Below, in pieces: positions 52,220 to 60,955 of a stretch of 64,000 bases of DNA; positions within the stretch are counted from its first letter, which is position 1, and each line of letters starts with the position of its first letter. The DNA is from Streptomyces hydrogenans (GTDB lineage Bacteria; Actinomycetota; Actinomycetes; Streptomycetales; Streptomycetaceae): assembly GCF_014656075.1 (NCBI RefSeq), contig NZ_BNBS01000032.1:1-64000 (forward strand), in the 5' to 3' direction. The notes under the pieces were generated by a model that worked only from the letters and a program-made list of their open reading frames with translations, made no database searches and was not told where the DNA came from. Made by a program: the position numbers and the translations under genes.

Positions 52220-53188
52220 CTAGAACAGCACCCGCGCCAGCGCCTGCCGGCCCGCGATCACCCGCGGGTCCTCCGGGCCGATCACCTCGAACAGCTCCAG
52301 GAGCCGCAGCCGCGCCGCGTCCCGGTCGTCGCCGAAGGTCCGGCGCACGGTCTCGACGAGCCGCCCGAAGGCGTCCTGCACGTGACCGCCCACCAGGTCC
52401 AGGTCGGCGGCGGCGATCTGCGCGGCGACGTCCGACGGGTTGTCCGCCGCGTTCTTCCGCACCGTCTGCGGGTCCAGGCCCTGCACCCGGCTCAGCAGCT
52501 CGGCCTGGGCCAGGCCCAGCTTGGCCTCGGGGTGCGCGGGGTCGTCGGCGAGGACGTTCTTGTACGCCTGCACCGCGCCGGCCAGGTCGCCCGCGTCGAG
52601 CGCGGCCATGGCCGCCTCCAGGAGGGCGTCGTAGGGGCCGGCGACCGGGCGGGCGGCGGCTTCGGAGCCGTCCGCGTCCCGGTCCACGGCGAGACCGGTG
52701 AGGCCGAAGCGCTCCTCGCCGACCTGGATCAGCTGGTCGAGGGTCTCGCGGATCTGCGCCTCGGGCACCGCCCCCTGGAAGAGGGGGAGGGCCTGACCGG
52801 CGACGACCGCGAAAACGGCCGGAATTCCCTGGATGCCGAACTGCTGCATCAGCATCTGATTGGCGTCGACGTCGATCTTCGCGAGCAGGAAACGGCCGTC
52901 GTACTCCACGGCCAACCGCTCCAGGAGCGGGCCGAGCTGCTTGCAGGGCTCGCACCACTCGGCCCAGAAGTCGAGGACGACCGGGACCTCGGCGGAACGC
53001 TGGAGCACATCGCGCTCGAAGCCCGCCTCGTCGACGTCGATCACGAGGGCGGAGGGCGGTACCGCCGCGGGTCCGCCGTGGCGGGCGGCCTCGGCGCGCG
53101 CCTGCTCCGCCTTCGCCTTGGCCTCTCCGGCCGCCTTCACCGCGGCGAGGTCGACGACGCCGCTCATGGACATGTTTCGGGGCTGCAT
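52220..53188 (-). CDS. CnoX/YbbN-like thioredoxin with TPR tail
   Basis: 322 residues. An Ala/Lys-rich N-terminal helix (10-40) precedes a thioredoxin domain (45-165) with active site AEWCEPCKQL (Cys79, Cys82), a WCEPC in place of WCGPC. TPR-like helices (about 215-322; AMAALDAGDLAGAVQAYKNVLADDPAHPEAKLGLAQAEL) follow. This architecture is that of chaperedoxin CnoX/YbbN, a holdase that protects proteins and hands them to chaperonins. ATG at 53188 with GGAGG 8 nt upstream is preferred over earlier in-frame starts. Divergent from the TetR gene. Confidence 0.92.
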   Translation of the reverse strand: MQPRNMSMSGVVDLAAVKAAGEAKAKAEQARAEAARHGGPAAVPPSALVIDVDEAGFERDVLQRSAEVPVVLDFWAEWCEPCKQLGPLLERLAVEYDGRFLLAKIDVDANQMLMQQFGIQGIPAVFAVVAGQALPLFQGAVPEAQIRETLDQLIQVGEERFGLTGLAVDRDADGSEAAARPVAGPYDALLEAAMAALDAGDLAGAVQAYKNVLADDPAHPEAKLGLAQAELLSRVQGLDPQTVRKNAADNPSDVAAQIAAADLDLVGGHVQDAFGRLVETVRRTFGDDRDAARLRLLELFEVIGPEDPRVIAGRQALARVLF

Positions 53189-53439
53189 GAGTACATCCTC
53201 CCCCTTCCGCGCGCGGATCCGGTAAGTCATGGCTGAACAGCGCCCTCCGCCGAGGGCGCCTTCCGCTCGCCGGGTCCCCACCCGGCGTCCTGCGTGGTTG
53301 TCGCTCGGGCCGCTCAAAGCCTTTCGCTACGGGTCGTAGCGTAATGGGGCGGGCCCCGCCGGGGGGAGCCCCGTACCGTGAACTGCCTCACATCGCACGC
53401 CTCTGGCGCCGTACCTACCGGCGGGTATGGTCGTCGTCC

Positions 53440-54069
53440 ATGTGCAGCACCACCCCCCGCAACACCCGTACCGGCCGTCCCCGCTCCACCGAGGCCGACG
53501 CGGCCATCCTGGAGGCGACGCGCGCGGCCCTGGTGGACATGGGCTGGTCCAAGCTCACTATGGGCGACGTGGCCACCCGGGCCGGCGTGGCCAAGACGAC
53601 CCTCTACCGCCGCTGGGCCAACAAGAACGAACTCGTCGTCGACGCCGTCGCCGTCCTCTTCGATGAACTCGAACTGCCCGACCTTGGTTCCCTCCAGGCC
53701 GACATCGAGCACGTCGTCCTCCAGTTCGCGGCCCTCCTGGAGCGGCCCGAGACCAAGACGGCGCTGATGGCGGTGGTCGCCGAGTCGACCCGTGACGCCC
53801 CGCTGCGCGAGCGGATCCGCACCTCGATCGTGGACCGCCAGAAGCGGCTGGTGCTCGACGGCCGGCGCCGGGCCCAGGAGCGCGGCGAACTGTCCGCGGA
53901 CCCCGACCCGGTGACCGTGGACGCCCTCGACGACCTCATCTTCGACGTGGTCGCCGGCGCGGTGGTGCACCGCGCGCTGGTGAGCGCCGAGCCGGTCGAC
54001 ACGGCCTGGGTGGCCCGCCTCTCGGCCCTCCTGGTGGGCGGCCTGGGCGCGGCCGCGGCACTCGGCTAG
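53440..54069 (+). CDS. TetR-family transcriptional regulator
   Basis: 209 residues. The N-terminal helix-turn-helix TMGDVATRAGVAKTTLYRRWANKNELV (about 38-65) is canonical. The all-helical C-terminal domain (80-205) binds ligand and dimerises. ATG at 53440 is chosen because TATGGT (53426-53431) ends 8 nt upstream and there is no ribosome-binding site, fitting a leaderless message; the open frame extends further upstream but without signals. The next gene (PPOX fold) follows after 10 nt and may be co-transcribed. Ligand unknown. Confidence 0.9.
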   Translation: MCSTTPRNTRTGRPRSTEADAAILEATRAALVDMGWSKLTMGDVATRAGVAKTTLYRRWANKNELVVDAVAVLFDELELPDLGSLQADIEHVVLQFAALLERPETKTALMAVVAESTRDAPLRERIRTSIVDRQKRLVLDGRRRAQERGELSADPDPVTVDALDDLIFDVVAGAVVHRALVSAEPVDTAWVARLSALLVGGLGAAAALG

Positions 54070-54079
54070 CGTGCCCCGC

Positions 54080-54499
54080 ATGGCCATCCGTTCAGACATC
54101 CGGCTCTCGGAGCCGGTGCGCGCCCTGCTCGACGGCGCCCACCCCGCCGTGCTGTCCACGCTCCAGCCCGACGGGTCCCCGCAGACCTCCGTGGTGTGGG
54201 TGGGCCGGGACGGCGACGACGTCCTGGTCTCCAGCGAGGAGGGCCGCCGCAAGGTCAAGAACATCCGGGCCGACGCCCGGGTCTCCCTCCTCGTGCTCGA
54301 CCGCGACGACCCGGACCGCTACTCCGAGATCCGCGGCTCGGCGACGGTGACCGAGGACGAGGGCCGGGCCCTGGCCGTGGCGCTGGCGGAGAAGTACGAG
54401 GGCGCGGAGGCCGGCCGGGAGTACGCGGAACTGCCGCCGGAGGAGGTCCGGGTGACGCTCCGGATCACCCCGGCGAAGGTCGTGGGCCCGGTCCGCTGA
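54080..54499 (+). CDS. PPOX-class F420-dependent oxidoreductase-like protein
   Basis: 139 residues with the split beta-barrel of the pyridoxamine-phosphate-oxidase superfamily (HPAVLSTLQPDGSPQTSVVWVGRDGDDVLVS, RRKVKNIRADARVSLLVLD), close to the Rv1155 group that uses F420 rather than FMN. ATG at 54080 has TAGCGT (54067-54072) 7 nt upstream, overlapping the stop of the TetR gene, and no ribosome-binding site, so it may be leaderless. Substrate unknown. Confidence 0.87.
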   Translation: MAIRSDIRLSEPVRALLDGAHPAVLSTLQPDGSPQTSVVWVGRDGDDVLVSSEEGRRKVKNIRADARVSLLVLDRDDPDRYSEIRGSATVTEDEGRALAVALAEKYEGAEAGREYAELPPEEVRVTLRITPAKVVGPVR

Positions 54500-54508
54500 C
54501 CGCGCGCG

Positions 54509-54546
54509 GACAGGGCCGGTACGGGAGCTCCCGTACCGGCCCTGTC
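54509..54546. terminator. Bidirectional terminator, 38-bp perfect palindrome
   Basis: 19-nt arms (54509-54527 and 54528-54546) forming an almost loopless hairpin, between convergent stops at 54499 and 54566. Confidence 0.88.
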
Positions 54547-54565
54547 GTCGTTCCCGTGCGGGGGG

Positions 54566-56266
54566 TCAGAAGCCCGCGGGCTCGACGTACACGCCCCACT
54601 CCTCGCGGAGCACGTCGCAGATCTCGCCGAGGGTGGCCTCGGCGCGGACCGCGTCGAGCATCGGCGGGATCATGTTGGATCCCTCGCGGGCGGCCGCCAG
54701 CATGGCGTCGAGGGAGGCGCGGACCTTCGCCTCGTCGCGCCGGCCCTTGCGGTCGCCGAGGACCCGGACCTGCTCCCACTCGACCTCGTGGCTGACCCGC
54801 AGGATCTCCAGGTCGCCGGTGACGGAGCCGTGGTGGACGTTGACGCCGACGACGCGCTTCTCGCCCTTCTCCAGGGACTGCTGGTAGCGGAAGGCGGACT
54901 CGGCGATCTCGCCGGTGAACCAGCCGTCCTCGATGCCGCGCAGGATGCCGGAGGTGATCGGGCCGATCGGGTGCTTGCCGTCCGGGTGGGCGCGCAGCCC
55001 GCGCTCCTTGATCTGCTCGAAGATCTTCTCGGCGTCGGCCTCGATGCGGTCGGTGAGCTGCTCGACGTACCAGGAGCCGCCCAGCGGGTCGGCGACGTTG
55101 GCGACGCCGGTCTCCTCCATGAGCACCTGCTGGGTGCGCAGCGCGATCTCGGCGGCCTGCTCGCTGGGGAGGGCGAGGGTCTCGTCGAGGGCGTTGGTGT
55201 GGAGGGAGTTGGTGCCGCCGAGGACGGCCGAGAGGGCCTCGACCGCGGTGCGGACCACGTTGTTGTACGGCTGCTGGGCGGTGAGCGAGACGCCGGCGGT
55301 CTGGGTGTGGAAGCGGAGCCACTGCGCCTTGTCGGTCTTGGCGCCGTAGACCTCCTTCATCCAGCGGGCCCAGATCCGGCGGGCGGCGCGGAACTTGGCG
55401 ATCTCCTCGAAGAAGTCGAGGTGGGCGTCGAAGAAGAAGGAGAGGCCCGGGGCGAAGACGTCGACGTCCAGGCCGCGGGAGAGGCCGAGCTCGACGTAGC
55501 CGAAGCCGTCGGCGAGGGTGTACGCCAGCTCCTGCGCGGCCGTCGCCCCGGCCTCGCGGATGTGGTAGCCGGAGACGGAGAGCGGCTTGTAGGCGGGGAT
55601 GCCGGCGGCGCAGTGCTCCATCAGGTCGCCGATGAGGCGCAGGTGCGGCTCCGGCGGGAAGAGCCACTCCTTCTGCGCGATGTACTCCTTGAAGATGTCG
55701 GTCTGCAGCGTGCCGTTGAGCACGGCGGGGTCGACGCCCTGGCGCTCGGCGGCGACGAGGTACATGCAGAAGACCGGCACGGCGGGGCCGGAGATCGTCA
55801 TCGACGTGGTGACGTCGCCGAGCGGGATGTCCTTGAAGAGGACCTCCATGTCGGCGGCGGAGTCGATGGCGACGCCGCAGTGGCCGACCTCGCCCAGCGA
55901 GCGGGGGTCGTCGGAGTCGCGGCCCATCAGGGTGGGCATGTCGAAGGCGACCGAGAGCCCGCCGCCGCCGGCGGCGAGGATCATCTTGTAGCGCTCGTTG
56001 GTCTGCTCGGCGTTGCCGAAGCCGGCGAACTGGCGGATGGTCCAGGTGCGGCCCCGGTAGCCGGTGGGGTGGAGTCCCCGGGTGAAGGGGTACTCGCCGG
56101 GCCAGCCGATGCGCTCGAACCCTTCGTACGAGTCCCCGGGCCGGGGCCCGTAGACCGGCTCGACCGGGTCCCCGGAGAGCGTGGTGAAGTCCGCGTCGCG
56201 CTTGCGGGCCTTGTCGTAACGGGCCTGCCAGCGACGGCGGCCTTCCTCGATGGCGTCAGCGTCCAT
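54566..56266 (-). CDS. icmA: Isobutyryl-CoA mutase large subunit IcmA
   Basis: 566 residues, exactly the length I recall for IcmA. Catalytic subunit of the B12-dependent enzyme interconverting isobutyryl-CoA and n-butyryl-CoA, linking valine breakdown to butyrate and polyketide precursors. The barrel contains TWTIRQFAGFGNAEQTNERYK and LSVAFDMPTLMGRDSDDPRS. Specificity residues read Phe80 and Gln198 (IAQKEW), where methylmalonyl-CoA mutases have Tyr and Arg, so it is an isobutyryl-CoA enzyme. No B12-binding domain is present; the small subunit IcmB must be elsewhere. A 22-bp palindrome covers its promoter, and the ATG appears leaderless. Confidence 0.95.
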   Translation of the reverse strand: MDADAIEEGRRRWQARYDKARKRDADFTTLSGDPVEPVYGPRPGDSYEGFERIGWPGEYPFTRGLHPTGYRGRTWTIRQFAGFGNAEQTNERYKMILAAGGGGLSVAFDMPTLMGRDSDDPRSLGEVGHCGVAIDSAADMEVLFKDIPLGDVTTSMTISGPAVPVFCMYLVAAERQGVDPAVLNGTLQTDIFKEYIAQKEWLFPPEPHLRLIGDLMEHCAAGIPAYKPLSVSGYHIREAGATAAQELAYTLADGFGYVELGLSRGLDVDVFAPGLSFFFDAHLDFFEEIAKFRAARRIWARWMKEVYGAKTDKAQWLRFHTQTAGVSLTAQQPYNNVVRTAVEALSAVLGGTNSLHTNALDETLALPSEQAAEIALRTQQVLMEETGVANVADPLGGSWYVEQLTDRIEADAEKIFEQIKERGLRAHPDGKHPIGPITSGILRGIEDGWFTGEIAESAFRYQQSLEKGEKRVVGVNVHHGSVTGDLEILRVSHEVEWEQVRVLGDRKGRRDEAKVRASLDAMLAAAREGSNMIPPMLDAVRAEATLGEICDVLREEWGVYVEPAGF

Positions 56267-56273
56267 GCCTTCG

Positions 56274-56303
56274 AATTTACTAGGACGTCCTAGTAAATGT
56301 CGA
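56274..56303 (-). promoter_or_regulatory. icmA: icmA promoter with embedded 22-bp perfect palindrome
   Basis: On the minus strand: TCGACA (56303-56298), 18-bp spacer, TAAATT (56279-56274), 7 nt, ATG of icmA. The perfect palindrome at 56276-56297 (core TTACTAGGACGTCCTAGTAA) fills the spacer and part of the -10. Any protein bound there should block RNA polymerase. Confidence 0.75.
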
Positions 56304-56308
56304 TGACA

Positions 56309-56332
56309 AACCCCCGCACGTCTGTGCGGGGG
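56309..56332 (-). terminator. Terminator of the DUF3817 gene
   Basis: Perfect 10-bp arms ACCCCCGCAC/GTGCGGGGGT (56309-56318 with 56323-56332), GTCT loop, six nt past the stop at 56339. Confidence 0.85.
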
Positions 56333-56338
56333 TGGGGG

Positions 56339-56671
56339 TCAGACCTTGACGGGGACCGGCTGCGCGCCGCTGACCAGCGGCTTCACCTCGGCGACGACCT
56401 TGCGCTCGACGAAGAAGGCGGCGAAGGGAATCGTTCCGCTCAGCAGCACCCACACGATCTTGCCGAACGGCCACCGGGCCTTGGAGCCCAGGTCGAAGGC
56501 GAAGACCAGGTAGATGATGTAGAGGACGCCGTGGGCCTGGGAGACCGCGAAGGTCACGTCCTCGCCCATGTCGAACCCGTACTTGAAGACCATGCAGGTG
56601 CACAGCACGAGCAGCATGACGGCGGTCACGTACGCCATGACGCGGTAGCGGGTCAGCACGCTGGATTTCAT
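56339..56671 (-). CDS. DUF3817 integral membrane protein
   Basis: 110 residues with three hydrophobic helices (about 8-30, 42-62, 70-90) and the VSQAHGVLYIIYLVFAFDLG motif characteristic of the actinobacterial DUF3817 family. Function unknown. ATG at 56671 has no ribosome-binding site; TACGCT ends 7 nt upstream, so probably leaderless. It lies between marR and icmA on the same strand, with its own terminator before icmA. Confidence 0.88.
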   Translation of the reverse strand: MKSSVLTRYRVMAYVTAVMLLVLCTCMVFKYGFDMGEDVTFAVSQAHGVLYIIYLVFAFDLGSKARWPFGKIVWVLLSGTIPFAAFFVERKVVAEVKPLVSGAQPVPVKV

Positions 56672-56715
56672 GCCGTCGAGCGTAACCGCCCGTTCCGGGG
56701 CGATCTTCGCGGGGG

Positions 56716-57225
56716 TCATCCCTCGTCGAAGTCGTGCGCCGCGACCCGCAGGGGGCGCAGCAGGGCGAAGATCTCGGCGCACTCCTCGGCGTCGTACGCG
56801 CCGAGGCCGAACTCCATCTCCATCAGGTCGCGGGTGGCCGCCTCGACCACCTCGCGGCCCTTCTCCGTGATGGAGGCCAGCGTGCCGCGCCCGTCGTTGG
56901 GGTTGGGGCGCTTGGCGACGAGGCCCGAGCGCACCAGCCGGTCCACGGTGTTCGTCACCGAGGTGGGGTGGACCATCAGCCGCTCGCCGATCTTCGACAT
57001 GGTCAGCTCGCCCTCCTTGGAGAAGGTGAGCAGCACCAGCGCCTCGTAGCGGGCGAAGGTCAGTCCGTACGGCTTGACCACCGCGTCGACCTCGGCCAGC
57101 AGGATCTGGTGGGCGCGCATGATCGAGGTGATCGCGGCCATCGAGGGGACCGGACCCCAGCGCTTCTGCCAGAGCTCGTCGGCTCGGGCGATGGGGTCGA
57201 ACGGGAGACTGAGCGGCTTCGGCAC
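56716..57225 (-). CDS. MarR-family transcriptional regulator
   Basis: 169 residues with a winged helix (MSKIGERLMVHPTSVTNTVDRLVRSGLV, then wing RPNPNDGRGTLASITEKG). The start is GTG at 57225. A good promoter, CTGACC-N17-TAAGGT (57260-57232), places the -10 six nt before the start, so the mRNA is probably leaderless. That -10 overlaps the stop codon of the upstream MFS gene. It may control itself, the MFS gene, DUF3817 or icmA; nothing in sequence decides. Confidence 0.92.
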   Translation of the reverse strand: MPKPLSLPFDPIARADELWQKRWGPVPSMAAITSIMRAHQILLAEVDAVVKPYGLTFARYEALVLLTFSKEGELTMSKIGERLMVHPTSVTNTVDRLVRSGLVAKRPNPNDGRGTLASITEKGREVVEAATRDLMEMEFGLGAYDAEECAEIFALLRPLRVAAHDFDEG

Positions 57226-57234
57226 GCGTCGACC

Positions 57235-58764
<1,530 letters not shown>

Positions 58765-58803
58765 GAGCGCAGCCTGCGGGGCGTGGCGACGGCGTCCTAG
58801 ACT

Positions 58804-58819
58804 TTCGGCTCCAGCCGAA
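58804..58819. promoter_or_regulatory. Palindrome TTCGGCT-CC-AGCCGAA
   Basis: Perfect 7-bp arms in the 77-bp MFS/ArsR divergent gap, just downstream of a TAGACT hexamer (58797-58802). Likely an operator for the adjacent ArsR-type protein. Confidence 0.5.
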
Positions 58820-58841
58820 TGTTCCGCCGTAGGGGGCCCGC

Positions 58842-59837
58842 GTGCCGTACCACCTGCTCTTCGGGGAGACCGATCCGCTGCGGATCCGCTTCGCGGTGTC
58901 GCCGCTGTGGGAGACGCAGTCGGCGGTGCGGGTGCTGGCGCGGCCCCGGCAGCAGGGGTACCACCTGCCGTGGCTGCGGCGGATCGCCGGCGCCGCGCGG
59001 GCGCTGGACCTCGCGCCGCTCCAGCTGCTGATGCCGCTGCGGGGGCACTCGCCGGACTTCCTGTATCCGCCGCCGCTGGGGCCCGCGGCCTCCTTCGAGG
59101 AGGAGCTGGCGGCGGTGCGGGCGGTCGATCCGGCGCTGGTCGGGCCGGATCTGGCGCGGGCGCTGGCCTGCACGCCCGGGGCGGCGGAGAGCGCCGCGGG
59201 GCAGGCGATGCTGGCGGATCCGGCGGGTGCCGCGGCGCGGCTGGCGGATCTGCTCCAGGAGGCGTGGGAGGCGCTGGTGGCGCCCGAGTGGCCCCGGCTG
59301 CGGGCGCTCCTGGAGGCGGATGTCGCTTACCACTCGCGGCGGCTGGCGGAGGGCGGTCTGGAGCGGCTGCTGGGCGAGCTGCACCCGTCGTTCTCGTGGG
59401 ACCCGGAGGCGGCCGTCCTGGAGGTGAGCGCCTATCGCGGGGAGCACGTGCGGGCGCTGGGCGGGCGGGGTCTGGTGCTGATGCCGTCGGTGTTCATCTG
59501 GCCGGAGGTGGTGAGCGGCTTCGAGGAGCCGTGGCAGCCGACGGTGGTGTATCCGGTGCGCGGGATCGGCGGGCTGTGGACGGGGGCGCGGGAGCGGACG
59601 CCCGAGGCGCTGGCGCGGCTGCTCGGTCCGGTGCGGGCGGACGTGCTGTGCGCGCTGGACGAGCCGGCGGGGACGACGGCGCTGGCGCACCGGCTGGGGC
59701 GGGCGCCGTCGTCGGTGTCGGCGCACCTGGCGGTGCTGCGGGACGCGGGGCTGCTGACCTCGCGGCGTTACGGCCACCAGGTGTTGTACGAGCGGACGCC
59801 GCTGGGGATCGCGGTGTCGCAGCCGGACGCGGAGTGA
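58842..59837 (+). CDS. ArsR-family regulator with large N-terminal domain (DUF5937-like)
   Basis: 331 residues. The C-terminal winged helix (about 250-325; LLGPVRADVLCALDEPAGTTALAHRLGRAPSSVSAHLAVLRDAGLLTSRRYGHQVLYERT) is ArsR-type but lacks the CxC metal site. The N-terminal 240 residues (FGETDPLRIRFAVSPLWETQSAVRVL...) match the domain Streptomyces ArsR relatives carry in place of metal sensing. GTG at 58842 has AGGGGG 5 nt upstream. Divergent from the MFS gene, which it may repress. Confidence 0.87.
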   Translation: MPYHLLFGETDPLRIRFAVSPLWETQSAVRVLARPRQQGYHLPWLRRIAGAARALDLAPLQLLMPLRGHSPDFLYPPPLGPAASFEEELAAVRAVDPALVGPDLARALACTPGAAESAAGQAMLADPAGAAARLADLLQEAWEALVAPEWPRLRALLEADVAYHSRRLAEGGLERLLGELHPSFSWDPEAAVLEVSAYRGEHVRALGGRGLVLMPSVFIWPEVVSGFEEPWQPTVVYPVRGIGGLWTGARERTPEALARLLGPVRADVLCALDEPAGTTALAHRLGRAPSSVSAHLAVLRDAGLLTSRRYGHQVLYERTPLGIAVSQPDAE

Positions 59838-59923
59838 CCGTCATGTCACGATGAGCCCCGTTCGTCCCGCTGTCGCGGGCGGACGCACGCCCGTACTCCC
59901 CGTGTGCCGACCCAGGGGGCCGG

Positions 59924-60949
59924 ATGTCCCGCCGTACCACCGCCACCGCCACGCTCGCCCTGCTCGGCGCGCTGCTGCTGACCGCGAGCGGCTGCTCCTC
60001 CGACGGGCCCCCGCGCTCCCCCGTGGGTCCGCCCGTCGCGACGAAGGGCGAGGCCCCGGCGCCGACCGGCGGCTCGCCGTTCTGGGTGGATCCGGACAGC
60101 GACGCGGCCCAGCAGGTGCGGCGGTACGAGGCGCAGGGCCGGACCGACGACGCCCGGGTGCTGAAGCGGATCTCGGAGCAGCCGGTCGCGGACTGGCCGG
60201 CCGGGGACGACCCGGTGCCGGAGATCCGGCGGGCGGTGGGCGGGGCGACGGCGGAGAACCGGACGGCGGTCTTCGTGGCGTACAACATCCCGCACCGCGA
60301 CTGCGGCATGTACTCGGCGGGCGGCGCGCACGACGCGCAGGCGTACCGGGCGTGGGTGGACTCCTTCGCCTCGGCGATCGGGGACGCCTCGGCGGTGGTG
60401 GTCCTGGAGCCGGACGCGGTGCCGCACATGGTGGACGGCTGCACGCCGGGGCAGTACCACGAGGAGCGCTCGGCGCTGCTGGCCGAGGCGATCGAGCGGC
60501 TGAAGCGGCAGCCGGGGACGCGGGTGTACCTGGACGCGGGGAACCCGGCGTGGATCGACGATCCGGGCAAGCTGGTGGAGCCGCTGCGGCGGGCGGGGAT
60601 CGGCCGGGCGGACGGCTTCTCGCTGAACGTGTCGAACTTCCAGACGACGGCGACGGTGCGGGACTTCGGGGCGACCCTGTCCGGGCTGCTCGGCGGGATG
60701 CACTTCACGGTGGACACGAGCCGGAACGGCGCCGGCCCCCTCCCCGGGGACGGGGCGGAGGCCTGGTGCAATCCCCCGGGCCGGTCGCTCGGCGTGCCGC
60801 CGACGGACCGGACCGGGGACGCGCTGGTGGACGCGTATCTGTGGATCAAGCGGCCCGGGGACTCGGACGGGCAGTGCCGGGGCGGCCCGTCCGCGGGGAC
60901 CTGGTGGCCGGAGTACGCGCTGGGGCTGGCCCGCCGCGCGGACGCCTGA
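59924..60949 (+). CDS. Lipoprotein GH6 glycanase (cellulase-like)
   Basis: 341 residues. Signal peptide with lipobox TASGC (Cys24), then a GH6 domain. VAYNIPHRDCGMYSAGG contains putative catalytic acid Asp126, VVVLEPDAVPHM the second Asp164, and LDAGNPAWIDDP and WCNPPGRSLG are typical of GH6 1,4-beta-glucanases. In Streptomyces a GH6 gene next to cslA-glxA (I recall the name cslZ) is thought to trim the tip glycan. It converges on glxA with a 6-nt gap. Anchoring to the membrane or wall fits action on a surface polymer. Confidence 0.9.
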   Translation: MSRRTTATATLALLGALLLTASGCSSDGPPRSPVGPPVATKGEAPAPTGGSPFWVDPDSDAAQQVRRYEAQGRTDDARVLKRISEQPVADWPAGDDPVPEIRRAVGGATAENRTAVFVAYNIPHRDCGMYSAGGAHDAQAYRAWVDSFASAIGDASAVVVLEPDAVPHMVDGCTPGQYHEERSALLAEAIERLKRQPGTRVYLDAGNPAWIDDPGKLVEPLRRAGIGRADGFSLNVSNFQTTATVRDFGATLSGLLGGMHFTVDTSRNGAGPLPGDGAEAWCNPPGRSLGVPPTDRTGDALVDAYLWIKRPGDSDGQCRGGPSAGTWWPEYALGLARRADA

Positions 60950-60955
60950 GCCGGC

